Source: JANQEU01 sp965242805
GTDB lineage: Bacteria > Bacteroidota > Bacteroidia > Cytophagales > Cyclobacteriaceae
DNA length: 64,000 nucleotides
NCBI GenBank assembly: GCA_965242805.1
Contig: CBDETD010000002.1
Location: 5,456,001 to 5,520,000 of the forward strand
Direction: 5' to 3'
Shown here: piece by piece, positions 8,448 through 17,857 of the stretch
How the letters are laid out: the number at the start of each line of letters is the position of its first letter
Position numbering within the stretch: the stretch's first letter is position 1
Program-made: the position numbers and the translations under genes
The notes under the pieces: model-generated
What the model was told of the DNA's origin: nothing
Databases searched by the model: none
The model's input: only the letters and a program-made list of their open reading frames with translations

Positions 8448-9532
8448 TTTTCCAGTATTATAGTCTTTCCCTCTTGTGATGATCGTATGGCTGCATCAAG
8501 GATCTCCATAACGATCATATTGTTTTCCAGAGAATTTAGATCACCTTCTGGCGTGATTTGTCCTCGAACTATTCCACTCAGGTAGGCAAATGGATCGTTT
8601 TTAGGATACGGTATGGGCTCCAGTTCCATTAGCTTTTCTGCTTCAGTTTCAGATGATCTGATCCGCATCGTCGATCCATCGACAGTTTTCACATACGATT
8701 TTGTTCCATACACCTCCATATCCTTCCTGCTGAATGTCCAGGCCCAAGAGGCTTGAATAATCCCTTGCACACTCGGGTAGTTCACTATGATTGTGGCCTG
8801 ATCATCTACTTGTGGATATAAATCAGGCTTTAGTTGCTGCGTGGTTGCCATGACCGAGATGGGTTTTTGATTGCCATTCAGAGCTGTCAATAGGTTTGCA
8901 CCGTAGCACCCAAAATCCGTAAGTGCACCCGCTCCATTAAATTCTGGATCTATTAACCATTCAAGAAATTCATCATTCACCCCAATTTCCTTTGGACCTT
9001 GGTGTCCATCATTAACCACCACTTTGTTCAACTTCCCGAATTCTCCATTGCGATTCATCTTCAGTACTTCTGCGGTTGTGGAATACCATGTGGTTTCGTA
9101 GTTGGTTAGCAGGTGGATGCCGTATTGCTTTGCAAGTCTCGCCATTTCCTTAGCATGGTCAAGACTGACTGCTAAGGGTTTTTCCACCATCACATGTATC
9201 CCTTGTGGCGCGCATTTTTGAACTACCTCAAGATGACCTTTAATAGTGTTGAATGCCGTTACAGCTTCTGGCTTCGTACTTTCCAGCATTTCATCTAATG
9301 AAGAGTATACGATATCCATGGAATATCCGTGCTGTTCGGAATATCTCCTGGCCAACTCCACGTTTGGTTCAGCAATTCCCACAATTTCGATATCCCCTAT
9401 ATCTTCACGACCTAATATCCAGTGAACATGGGTATGAACCAGGCCGACAATACCGATCTTCAATTTCTCTTTGTCCTGGGAAACCGACCTTATAGACATG
9501 GTTATTGCGAGAATTGCCAATAAGAATTTCAT
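8444..9532 (-). CDS. Exported Gfo/Idh/MocA-family oxidoreductase
   Basis: A 362-residue NAD(P)-dependent dehydrogenase family protein. A signal-like N-terminus (MKFLLAILAITMSIRSVSQ) precedes a Rossmann motif (KIGIVGLVHTHVH), in which the usual GxGxxG is altered to GLVHTH. The dehydrogenase hallmark EKPLA follows (VMVEKPLAVSLDHAKEMA), and the C-terminal alpha/beta domain contains GALTDFGCYG. Relatives act on inositols, glucose, gluconate or, as GH109, on glycosides with bound NAD. The substrate here is unknown. It is the last gene of a four-gene operon, with one base between it and the upstream dehydrogenase gene. An exported member in this operon suggests processing of a sugar derivative. Confidence 0.85.
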   Translation of the reverse strand: MKFLLAILAITMSIRSVSQDKEKLKIGIVGLVHTHVHWILGREDIGDIEIVGIAEPNVELARRYSEQHGYSMDIVYSSLDEMLESTKPEAVTAFNTIKGHLEVVQKCAPQGIHVMVEKPLAVSLDHAKEMARLAKQYGIHLLTNYETTWYSTTAEVLKMNRNGEFGKLNKVVVNDGHQGPKEIGVNDEFLEWLIDPEFNGAGALTDFGCYGANLLTALNGNQKPISVMATTQQLKPDLYPQVDDQATIIVNYPSVQGIIQASWAWTFSRKDMEVYGTKSYVKTVDGSTMRIRSSETEAEKLMELEPIPYPKNDPFAYLSGIVRGQITPEGDLNSLENNMIVMEILDAAIRSSQEGKTIILEN

Positions 9533-9533
9533 C

Positions 9534-10430
9534 CTATTTCTTGAACATTTTGCTGACGATCAGATCCTTGGAATCTGGTGTATACTTGTAAAAGCCTTCT
9601 CCGGTTTTTACACCTTTGTAACCTGCTGTAACCATATTGATCAAAAGCGGGCAAGGTCTGTATTTTGGATCTCCTAAGCCGCCCTGAAGAACTCTCAATA
9701 TTGATAAACATACATCCAGTCCGATGAAATCAGCCAACTGGAGTGGACCCATTGGGTGGGCCATTCCTAACTTCATCACGGTGTCGATTTCTTCAACTCC
9801 TGCAACACCCTCGTAAAGAGAATAGATGGCTTCATTGATCATGGGCATTAGTATTCTGTTGGCCACAAATCCTGGATAATCATTTACTTCCACAGGGATC
9901 TTGTCCAATGTTTTGCTAATTTCAACTACTGCACTGGTGGTCTCATCTGTCGTGGCATAACCTCTGATGACCTCGATTAATTTCATCACAGGCACTGGAT
10001 TCATGAAGTGCATTCCAATGACTTGTCCAGCTCTATTAGTTTCCGCAGCGATTTTGGTGATTGAGATTGAAGAAGTATTCGTGGAAAGGATGGCTCCGGC
10101 AGGAGCGTGCTCATCCATTTGTTTGAATAGTTGACTTTTAAGATCAAAGTTTTCTGTTGCGGCCTCCACAACTAGGTCAGCTTCTGTGACTCCCTTCTCG
10201 ATTCCAATCACCGTTTGAATCCGGTCTAGAATTGCAGTTTTATCACTCTCGGTGATAAGTTCTTTTTTTATCTGGCGATCAAGATTCTTTGAAATGGTGG
10301 CCGTGGCCTTTTGAAGGATATCTTCAGAAATGTCTATCAAATTGACATTATATCCGTTTTGGGCAAAGACATGGGCTATGCCATTTCCCATTGTGCCCGA
10401 ACCAATGACTGACACATTCTTAATACTCAT
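9534..10430 (-). CDS. 3-hydroxybutyryl-CoA / 3-hydroxyacyl-CoA dehydrogenase
   Basis: A 298-residue NAD-dependent L-3-hydroxyacyl-CoA dehydrogenase of the short Hbd/PaaH type, lacking a hydratase domain. The dinucleotide motif GSGTMGNGIAHVFAQNG is at residues 10-26. STNTSSISITKIA, the catalytic His in GMHFMNPVPVMKLIEVIRG, and DYPGFVANRILMPMINEA with the C-terminal GMAHPMGPLQLADFIGLD are all present. It interconverts 3-hydroxyacyl-CoA and 3-oxoacyl-CoA in beta-oxidation or butanoate metabolism. It lies seven bases after the amylase gene and one base before the oxidoreductase, so it is translated within the same operon, although its pathway differs from glucan breakdown. Confidence 0.93.
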   Translation of the reverse strand: MSIKNVSVIGSGTMGNGIAHVFAQNGYNVNLIDISEDILQKATATISKNLDRQIKKELITESDKTAILDRIQTVIGIEKGVTEADLVVEAATENFDLKSQLFKQMDEHAPAGAILSTNTSSISITKIAAETNRAGQVIGMHFMNPVPVMKLIEVIRGYATTDETTSAVVEISKTLDKIPVEVNDYPGFVANRILMPMINEAIYSLYEGVAGVEEIDTVMKLGMAHPMGPLQLADFIGLDVCLSILRVLQGGLGDPKYRPCPLLINMVTAGYKGVKTGEGFYKYTPDSKDLIVSKMFKK

Positions 10431-10437
10431 GGTGTGT

Positions 10438-12255
10438 TTATTTAAATGTTAAAATCTGGTAGTCTGAACCGGGTATTTTTACAATGAGATCACTTTCTTC
10501 TTCATAACCCATCGTTGATGACCTGTCAATTTCCCTGTTGTCTACGCTAACAATGTCATAATCAATACCAAAGGTTGACCATGCTTCCTGCGGTATTTTG
10601 ATCTTTGCTGTTTGATCTTCGTTGGAAAGATTTACAACGATTAGAAGTACCTGTTCCTCAGTATACCTAACGAATGCGTAGACCTTATTGGAATATCCCT
10701 GGTAGATATCATTTCTATTATAGAAATGGAGGTCATAAAACCCACCTTCACGAATAGCACTGTGGTCATTGCAGGCTTTGAGGATCTCCCAATATCTGGA
10801 TTGTAGTTTCTTTTGCTCTTCAGAAAGTAGGGCTCCGTCGAACTTGTCGCCGTTTACCCATTTGATGTGTTCAGGAACTCCCCAATAATCAAAAATAGTA
10901 GTTCTTCCATCATCCCCTGAAAATCCGGATTCACCTTTTCCAGGTTCACCCACATCCTGGCCATAATACATCATCACAGGCCCCTTGTGCATAAATGCGG
11001 ATATTGCCATCATCGGAATGCCTGACCCTGCATCTCCTGCAAAGAAGGGGCTGGCTATCCTTTGCTCATCATGATTTTCCAGAAATCTGAGCATGTAATC
11101 TCCGATTCCTTCCTGTCGCTGCCAGATTACGGAAATATCATCAGTGGAGGCAGTATTTTGAATTATATGTTTCAATGTATCATACAACTCTACTTTATCA
11201 TACAAATAGTCAAAACCACCAGTGAAGATGTAGTTCCTGTACGCGTCAGGATTATAGATTTCGGCTATAAAAATGATGTCTGGATATTCCTTTTTTATCT
11301 CTGAAGTAATCCAGTTCCAAAATTCTACAGGTACCATTTCTGCCATATCGCACCGAAATCCATCGACATTTTTGGCAGCCCAATACATAAGTATATCCTT
11401 TACTTTATTCCAGGTATCCGGAATTGGATCGAAATAGGGCGTTCGGTTATTCTGGTAGTCGACACCATAGTTGAGTTTGATCGTTTCAAACCAATCGTGA
11501 ACGGAAGGGGTAGCTGAAAAGACATCATTACCGGAGGCTTTGGCTGGATTTTCGTCGAATAAACCATCCTTGGTAGGGAAGTCATTGTCGCCCAGCGAAT
11601 TGTATCCTTCCGGTACTTTGAAAGATGTCCCCGGGAGATAATAGAAATTATTATTAGGATCGAATGCTTTAGATTTATCGTCATCCTGTCCAAAATCTAT
11701 AACACCATCCGGTTTTGAATCCGAAACGTAACCACGGGCAACGTGATTGGGGACAAAATCAATTACAACCTTTAATCCGGCCTCATGGGTACGTTCAACC
11801 AATGCCTCAAACTCTGACATTCTGTTTGCTACATCTTCCGCCAGATCAGGATTGATATCATAATAATCCTTTATGGCATATGGGGAACCGGCCCTACCCT
11901 TTACAATGTCTGCATCGTCGAGTGCGATTCCGAAGTCAGAATAATCCGTAAGGACCGCGTGCTCGATGACACCGGTATACCAGACATGTGTATAACCCTG
12001 AGATTTGAGAGCATTCAATGCATTCTCGTTAATGTCATTAAGTTTTCCAACACCATTTTCTTCTTTAGTGCCCCAGAGACTATTGGTGGTATTAGTATTG
12101 CCAAATAAACGGGTCACCATCTGATAGAGGACTACACGTTGTTTATCAACATTTTTCATCGAGGTATTCGATTGGGGTTCAGTCTTTAATTGACATTGGA
12201 ACAAAAAAACCCCGATTCCTAGCAGGATCAGGGTTTTCGTTTTTATTAATGGCAT
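10438..12255 (-). CDS. Alpha-amylase family glycoside hydrolase (GH13), lipoprotein
   Basis: A 605-residue starch- or maltodextrin-active enzyme. A lipobox at Cys21 (FLFQC) predicts membrane anchoring. The (beta/alpha)8 barrel carries conserved region I DFVPNH (166-171), region II GFRCDMAE with nucleophile Asp303, region III FIAEIYN with acid/base Glu332, and region IV LENHDEQR with stabiliser Asp396. A beta-sandwich C-terminal domain follows from about 520. Its ATG overlaps the aldolase stop by one base (TAATG), implying translational coupling. Together with the divergent sugar transporter and MalQ it forms an alpha-glucan use region. Exact linkage specificity cannot be read. Confidence 0.92.
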   Translation of the reverse strand: MPLIKTKTLILLGIGVFLFQCQLKTEPQSNTSMKNVDKQRVVLYQMVTRLFGNTNTTNSLWGTKEENGVGKLNDINENALNALKSQGYTHVWYTGVIEHAVLTDYSDFGIALDDADIVKGRAGSPYAIKDYYDINPDLAEDVANRMSEFEALVERTHEAGLKVVIDFVPNHVARGYVSDSKPDGVIDFGQDDDKSKAFDPNNNFYYLPGTSFKVPEGYNSLGDNDFPTKDGLFDENPAKASGNDVFSATPSVHDWFETIKLNYGVDYQNNRTPYFDPIPDTWNKVKDILMYWAAKNVDGFRCDMAEMVPVEFWNWITSEIKKEYPDIIFIAEIYNPDAYRNYIFTGGFDYLYDKVELYDTLKHIIQNTASTDDISVIWQRQEGIGDYMLRFLENHDEQRIASPFFAGDAGSGIPMMAISAFMHKGPVMMYYGQDVGEPGKGESGFSGDDGRTTIFDYWGVPEHIKWVNGDKFDGALLSEEQKKLQSRYWEILKACNDHSAIREGGFYDLHFYNRNDIYQGYSNKVYAFVRYTEEQVLLIVVNLSNEDQTAKIKIPQEAWSTFGIDYDIVSVDNREIDRSSTMGYEEESDLIVKIPGSDYQILTFK

Positions 12256-13319
12256 TATGCGTTACGGTTGATGTTGTTCAGATCTTCAAAAGCTTTTTTC
12301 AGTCTATCAACAAATGCTTTTTCACCTTCTCTTAACCACTTTCGTGGATCATAATATTTCTTGTTTGGAACATCATCTCCATCAGGATTTCCAATTTGAG
12401 CCTGGAGATAACCTTCATTGCCCTTATAATAATTTTTCACTCCATCCCAGAATGCCCATTGCATGTCGGTATCAATATTCATTTTAATTGCGCCATACGA
12501 AATGGCTTCCCTAATTTCTTCGGTTGTGGAACCTGAACCACCATGGAATACAAAATTTACCGGATTGTGTCCTGTTCCATATTTTTCCTGGATGAAATCC
12601 TGTGAGTTTTTCAAAATGATAGGAGTCAACTTCACATTACCTGGTTTATAGACGCCGTGTACATTCCCGAATGCCGCTGCAACAGTGAAGTTATCTGAAA
12701 TCTTTTTGAGGTTCTCATAGGAATAAGCTACTTCATCTGGTTGTGTATATAATCGTGCATTATCAATGTCAGTATTGTCCACTCCATCTTCCTCTCCACC
12801 GGTTACACCCAACTCTATTTCGAGTGTTATCCCCATTTTTGACATCCTTTCAAAATATTCACCTGAAATACCAATGTTCTCCTCCAATGGTTCTTCCGAC
12901 AAGTCGAGCATGTGGGAGCTAAATAAAGGGGAACCAGTATTTTCAAAATGCTTTTCGTTGGCTTCGACCATGCCGTCCATCCATGGAAGGAGCTTCTTGG
13001 CGCAGTGATCGGTATGCAGAATCACAGTTACTCCGTATTTTTCTGCCATCATATGGACGTGTTGTGCACCTGACACAGCTCCTACTACCGCTGCCTGCTG
13101 ATTCTCGTTTGACAATCCTTTGCCGGCTATGAAGGCTGCACCTCCATTAGAAAACTGAATAATAACCGGAGATTTCAGGTCCCTTGCAGTTTCCAAAACC
13201 GAGTTAATGGAGTTGGTTCCAATAACATTGACCGCAGGAAGTGCAAATTCATTTTCATTAGCGTAATTCAAAAGGTCTGTAACTTCCTGACCTGTCAAAA
13301 CACCTGGTCTAAATTTCAT
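12255..13319 (-). CDS. fbaA: Class II fructose-bisphosphate aldolase
   Basis: A zinc-dependent glycolytic aldolase, 354 residues, of the long FbaA type. HTDHCAKK at 102-109 gives the catalytic Asp104 and a zinc-binding His105. The second zinc and phosphate-binding parts appear in FGNVHGVYKPGNVKL, VFHGGSGSTTEEI and KMNIDTDMQWAFWDG. It cleaves fructose 1,6-bisphosphate to two triose phosphates in the cytoplasm. It is the first gene of a minus-strand operon whose next gene is an alpha-amylase, linking glucan degradation with glycolysis. A TATATTTG box lies 44-51 bases upstream of its start. Confidence 0.97.
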   Translation of the reverse strand: MKFRPGVLTGQEVTDLLNYANENEFALPAVNVIGTNSINSVLETARDLKSPVIIQFSNGGAAFIAGKGLSNENQQAAVVGAVSGAQHVHMMAEKYGVTVILHTDHCAKKLLPWMDGMVEANEKHFENTGSPLFSSHMLDLSEEPLEENIGISGEYFERMSKMGITLEIELGVTGGEEDGVDNTDIDNARLYTQPDEVAYSYENLKKISDNFTVAAAFGNVHGVYKPGNVKLTPIILKNSQDFIQEKYGTGHNPVNFVFHGGSGSTTEEIREAISYGAIKMNIDTDMQWAFWDGVKNYYKGNEGYLQAQIGNPDGDDVPNKKYYDPRKWLREGEKAFVDRLKKAFEDLNNINRNA

Positions 13320-13706
13320 AGGATTCTTTCTTGATTATTAGGATTGATAATTGATCGGATCGCAAATATAAATCCTTAAATAATACTTATTTACTGTATT
13401 CTCGAAAGCCTCCAAAAAAGGTCAAATAATTGAAAATTTCCTATTTTTCCATGCCATTCTATGGTCTTTTTTATGAGTTATCTATACGAATCACTGAATG
13501 ACGTGAGTTCAATCGTTTGCGAAGAGAATTTTGTAGAAGAGGAGTATCGTGATGTCAGGTCTACAATAACCTGTTATTATCCCGATATTTTCAGAATTCA
13601 AGTATCAAAATCAAAAAAAATTAAAAAATTTCATCGTGATATCTCAGACATATGAACCAACATTTAACCTTCATGAAGAATTTAAAAACCTAACCTTGGA
13701 AATAGC
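13320..13706. other. Divergent regulatory region of the glucan cluster, no supported gene
   Basis: 387 bases between the aldolase operon (minus) and the sugar transporter (plus). It holds the TATATTTG box for the aldolase and long A/T tracts (13610-13640). A 64-codon open frame at 13461-13655 shows no signal, domain or codon pattern that supports it. No sugar-regulator gene lies beside it, and no strong palindromic operator was found. Confidence 0.6.
13363..13370 (-). promoter_or_regulatory. -7 box upstream of aldolase operon
   Basis: On the minus strand this reads TATATTTG, an exact match to the Bacteroidota -7 consensus TAnnTTTG. It ends 44 bases before the aldolase ATG. I see no well-spaced -33 TTG, so the call rests on the -7 box and its position. 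Confidence 0.5.
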
Positions 13707-15041
13707 ATGAAAAAACCATTACTAAGTACCGCTCAGATCTGGAATATGAGTATGGGATTCCTTGGGATCCAGTTTGGCTTTGCCCTACAGAACGCCAATG
13801 CGAGTCGGATTTTACAGAATTTTGGAGCAGATGTAGAACATCTTTCTTGGTTTTGGTTAGCCGCACCAGTTACCGGATTAATTGTACAACCAATTATTGG
13901 GCATTACAGTGATCGAACCTGGAACAGATTAGGTAGGAGACGTCCGTATTTTCTGACTGGGGCGATCCTGGCCTCAATCGCATTGTGTCTGATGCCCAAT
14001 TCTGGTGCGTTGGCAACATTCATACCTCCAATGTTTGTTGGTGCAGGTATGTTGATGATCATGGATGCATCAATAAATATCTCCATGGAGCCATTTAGGG
14101 CGTTGGTCGGAGATATGCTACCCTCAGAACAAAGGACACAAGGATTTTCTGTTCAAGCGGCATTGATCGGTTTCGGTGCTATATTCGGTTCACTTCTACC
14201 TTACATTCTTGCCGAATTTATGGGCATCAGCAAGGTTGCAGCCCCCGGTGAAGTCCCCAACAATGTAATCTTCAGTTTCTACTTCGGTGCTGTAGTATTT
14301 ATCTCTACGATAGTGTGGACAGTGACAAAAACAAGGGAATATCCACCTGAAGAACTTGCTAAGTACAATGGGGACGAGGTTGAAGAGGTGCATGGAGGAT
14401 TTTTTACCATTTTCAAGGACTTTGCGTCTATGCCCAAGACTATGAAACAACTGGGAATTGTACAGTTCTTTTCATGGTTCGCATTGTTTTCAATGTGGGT
14501 ATTCTCCACACCAGCTATTGCGCAACATGCGTATGGTACTGCAGTCACAGATACAAGTTCGGAAGCATACAATGATGCAGGAAACTGGGTTGGTGTGATG
14601 TTTGGAGTCTATAATGCTGTTTCTGCACTTTTTGCATTAGTTCTTCCCAGGATCGCAGCTAGAGTTGGAAGAAAACGAACCCATGCAATATCCCTTGCAT
14701 GTGGTGGCATCGGGTTATTGTCTATTTACATATTCAAAGATCCATATCTATTACTAATTTCAATGCTGCTGGTGGGTATAGCATGGGCCAGTGTATTGTC
14801 TATGCCATACGCTATCCTGGCCGGAGCAATCCCGGCAAATAAAATGGGTATATACATGGGTATATTCAACTTTTTCATAGTAATCCCTCAAATAGTGAAT
14901 GGAGTGATTGGTGGCCCTATCGTGAAGTATTTCTATAATTCTCAAGCTATATATGCATTGATTATTGCTGGAGTATGCATGCTTATTGCTGCCTTCTCTG
15001 TATCATTTGTTGATGACAAGGACGAGGTGGTCCAGGTATAA
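13707..15041 (+). CDS. MFS sugar transporter, SLC45/maltose-sucrose-like
   Basis: A 444-residue inner membrane permease with twelve predicted helices. The loop 2-3 signature RTWNRLGRRRPYFLTGA and the N-terminal MGFLGIQFGFALQNANASR are typical of Bacteroidota SLC45-like sugar:proton symporters found next to amylases. A second-half RIAARVGRKRTHA repeats the loop motif. It probably imports maltose or maltodextrin products into the cytoplasm. It is 17 bases upstream of the 4-alpha-glucanotransferase gene and divergent from the amylase operon, which supports a glucan role. The exact sugar is inferred from context. Confidence 0.9.
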   Translation: MKKPLLSTAQIWNMSMGFLGIQFGFALQNANASRILQNFGADVEHLSWFWLAAPVTGLIVQPIIGHYSDRTWNRLGRRRPYFLTGAILASIALCLMPNSGALATFIPPMFVGAGMLMIMDASINISMEPFRALVGDMLPSEQRTQGFSVQAALIGFGAIFGSLLPYILAEFMGISKVAAPGEVPNNVIFSFYFGAVVFISTIVWTVTKTREYPPEELAKYNGDEVEEVHGGFFTIFKDFASMPKTMKQLGIVQFFSWFALFSMWVFSTPAIAQHAYGTAVTDTSSEAYNDAGNWVGVMFGVYNAVSALFALVLPRIAARVGRKRTHAISLACGGIGLLSIYIFKDPYLLLISMLLVGIAWASVLSMPYAILAGAIPANKMGIYMGIFNFFIVIPQIVNGVIGGPIVKYFYNSQAIYALIIAGVCMLIAAFSVSFVDDKDEVVQV

Positions 15042-15058
15042 TAATTAGGTTTTAGAGT

Positions 15059-17788
15059 ATGAAAGTAAAATTTCAAATAGACTATCGTACCGAATGGGGA
15101 CAGGAGATCATTGTTTGCGGGAATGATCCTTCTCTTGGAGATAATAATGTTGACAACGGACTTCGACTTCATCCAACTTTTGGCGAAAGGTGGGAGGGTG
15201 AAGTTGAATTGAAAGGAAGATCTGACCATTTTGAATATAAATACTGGATCGTTGATGATAGAAACAACTATAACGCCGAGGAGTTCGGACCACCCAGGAT
15301 TTGTAAAGTAGCCAATCAGAGATTCGAATCTATTGTATTACGTGATTATTGGCGTTCCGTTAAAGATCCAACCGTTGAACTCTACACTTCACCATTTCTC
15401 AATGCTTTCTTCAAGAGAGATCAGGATAATTATAAACCCAGATATACGAAAACAGGGAATTATGTAAGATTTCAGGTGAGAACTCCTAGAATTGGTAAAG
15501 ACTATTCTATTGGGATTGTAGGAGGTAGCAAGTCCCTGGGCAATTGGGACGAGTCAAAAGTAGTCCTTATGAATAGCGAAGACTTTCCTGTTTGGAAGGC
15601 AGATGTAGCTGTTGGAACCAAGGAAACTCCCTTCGAATACAAATATGTGATCTACAGCCATGATCAGGAAAAGATAGTTACTTGGGAGAATCGGAATAAC
15701 CGATATCTTCCTCTGCAAGAGGTTACAGACCCACAAAAACTCACCATTCAAACAGATGAGGATTTTAAATACCCTGTTGGTAACTGGAAGGCAGCAGGTG
15801 TAGCAATTCCGGTTTTCTCCCTACGGAGTGAAAATGGTACAGGGGTAGGAGAGTTTCTGGATATTAAACCTATGGTGGACTGGGCTGTGAAAACAGGTAT
15901 GAAAATGGTTCAGATCCTACCGGTCAATGATACTATAGCTACGCATACCTGGGTGGATTCCTATCCCTATGCAGCAATTTCTGTCCATGCGCTGCATCCT
16001 ATCTACGCCAACCTTCAGGCCTTCGGAAAGGTTGGGGATTCCGGGCTACAAAAGGAGATTGCGAAGGAACGCAAACGGCTTAATTCTCTTCCGGACGTTG
16101 ATTATGAGACGGTAATGAAGGTCAAAAGCAGATTCTTCAAGGTGGCATATGATCAGGAAAAGGATAAAGTTCTGTCCAGTAAGCAATTCAAAGAATTCTT
16201 CAAATCCAACTGTTCTTGGTTGGTGCCCTACGCAGCTTTTTCTGCACTGAGGGACAGGTACGGGACACCCGATTTTACCCAGTGGGACGGACATGCCATT
16301 TTTGATAGAAAGAAAATTGACAAGCTTGTATCGGAGAATGGTAAGGATTTTGATGATATTGCCATTCACTACTTCATCCAATTTCACCTACATAACCAAT
16401 TGATGGAGGCAGCGGAGTATGCAAGATCCCACGGGGTAGTATTGAAAGGTGATATTCCGATTGGAATTTATCGAAATTCTGTGGATGCATGGATGTTGCC
16501 GGAATTGTTTAATATGGATTGCCAGGCAGGGGCTCCTCCGGATGATTTTTCAATCTCCGGACAAAATTGGGGATTCCCGACTTACAACTGGCAGGCTATG
16601 GCCCAAGACGGATTTAAGTGGTGGAAAGATCGGTTAGTGAAGATGTCCGAATATTTTGATGTATTCAGGATTGATCATATTCTTGGATTTTTTAGGATTT
16701 GGGAAATACCCTGGGAGCATGTGGAGGGGATAATGGGAAGGTTTAACCCTGCGCTCCCTGTACATCTAAATGAATTTGGTCAATGGGGGATATACTTTGA
16801 TAGGGATCGCTTCTGCAAACCCTATATCAGACATCATATGATCAAACAACTTTTCAATAATCATTCGGATATGATCATTGAAAAGTATTTGCATGAGTAT
16901 GCCCCGGGTTGTTATGAATTACAGGAATATGTCAATACTCAGAGAAAAGTAAAGATCCATTTCGATCAACTGGATTGTGAGAATCCGGAAAGCAAGGATT
17001 TTAATTTTTGGATCCGTGTAAATCTTTACAGGTTGCTGGCTGAGGTATTATTCCTTGAAGCCCCCTTGAGCAACGGTGAAGCATTCAATCCCAGGATCGC
17101 ATTGCATTCCACATATTCCTACCAGGAATTGGACGAACACTCAAAACAGAAGATCGATGAATTGTATAACCATTTCTTCTATCACAGGCACAACGATTTC
17201 TGGGCAGATAGTGCCATGCAGAAATTACCTGCTTTGAAAGCAGCGACAGACATGTTGATCTGTGGAGAGGACCTTGGAATGGTACCGGCCTGTGTTCCGG
17301 GAGTAATGGAGGAACTCAGTATACTCAGTCTTGCCATACAGCGAATGCCGAATGATGATAGGGGATTCTGGCATCCATCCGATACTCCTTATAACAGTGT
17401 GACCAGTACCGGAAGTCATGATATGTCCACATTGAGAGAGTGGTGGCAGGAGGATGCTGATAAGTCGCAGCGATTCTACAACACAATACTTGGTCATTGG
17501 GGTGGCGCACCCTACTTCTGTGAACCATGGGTAGCATGTGATATAATCAATCAACACATGCATTCACCAAGCATGTGGGCCATTTTCCCCATTCAGGATT
17601 TATTGGCAATGGACTCATCTCTGCGGAGAGAAATTCCTGAAGAAGAGCGTATTAATGTACCCTCCATAGCTCAGCACTACTGGAGGTATAGATTCCACAT
17701 TACAATGGAGAACCTCTTAAATGAAGATGGATTTAATGGTTTTGTGCGAGAACTCGTAGATCACGGTGGTAGGAGAGCAGATTATTAA
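15059..17788 (+). CDS. malQ: 4-alpha-glucanotransferase (GH77) with two CBM20 domains
   Basis: A 909-residue disproportionating enzyme that transfers alpha-1,4-glucan segments between maltodextrins, releasing glucose. Two starch-binding CBM20 domains come first: residues 1-100 (GNDPSLGDNN, WEGEVEL, FEYKYWI) and 133-235 (GGSKSLGNWDESKVVLMN, FEYKYVIYS). The GH77 barrel starts near 245 (AGVAIPVFSLRSENGTGVGE). Catalytic residues are nucleophile Asp539 (VFRIDHILGFFR), acid/base Glu737 (CGEDLGMVP) and Asp788 (TGSHDMSTLREWW). This two-CBM20 layout is the plant DPE2-like type, also present in Bacteroidota, which can use branched or soluble glucan as acceptor. It has no signal peptide and is cytoplasmic. 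It forms an operon with the transporter. Confidence 0.96.
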   Translation: MKVKFQIDYRTEWGQEIIVCGNDPSLGDNNVDNGLRLHPTFGERWEGEVELKGRSDHFEYKYWIVDDRNNYNAEEFGPPRICKVANQRFESIVLRDYWRSVKDPTVELYTSPFLNAFFKRDQDNYKPRYTKTGNYVRFQVRTPRIGKDYSIGIVGGSKSLGNWDESKVVLMNSEDFPVWKADVAVGTKETPFEYKYVIYSHDQEKIVTWENRNNRYLPLQEVTDPQKLTIQTDEDFKYPVGNWKAAGVAIPVFSLRSENGTGVGEFLDIKPMVDWAVKTGMKMVQILPVNDTIATHTWVDSYPYAAISVHALHPIYANLQAFGKVGDSGLQKEIAKERKRLNSLPDVDYETVMKVKSRFFKVAYDQEKDKVLSSKQFKEFFKSNCSWLVPYAAFSALRDRYGTPDFTQWDGHAIFDRKKIDKLVSENGKDFDDIAIHYFIQFHLHNQLMEAAEYARSHGVVLKGDIPIGIYRNSVDAWMLPELFNMDCQAGAPPDDFSISGQNWGFPTYNWQAMAQDGFKWWKDRLVKMSEYFDVFRIDHILGFFRIWEIPWEHVEGIMGRFNPALPVHLNEFGQWGIYFDRDRFCKPYIRHHMIKQLFNNHSDMIIEKYLHEYAPGCYELQEYVNTQRKVKIHFDQLDCENPESKDFNFWIRVNLYRLLAEVLFLEAPLSNGEAFNPRIALHSTYSYQELDEHSKQKIDELYNHFFYHRHNDFWADSAMQKLPALKAATDMLICGEDLGMVPACVPGVMEELSILSLAIQRMPNDDRGFWHPSDTPYNSVTSTGSHDMSTLREWWQEDADKSQRFYNTILGHWGGAPYFCEPWVACDIINQHMHSPSMWAIFPIQDLLAMDSSLRREIPEEERINVPSIAQHYWRYRFHITMENLLNEDGFNGFVRELVDHGGRRADY

Positions 17789-17857
17789 CAAAATATCCTC
17801 CCTGTTTTCCAACTAATCTGAGGTTCTTCCAGTCTTATTCGACGTGGGGGATCTATA

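Noticed and set aside
13461..13655. 64-codon plus-strand frame in the divergent glucan region
   Set aside because: No signal, domain or codon support; it lies in AT-rich regulatory DNA.
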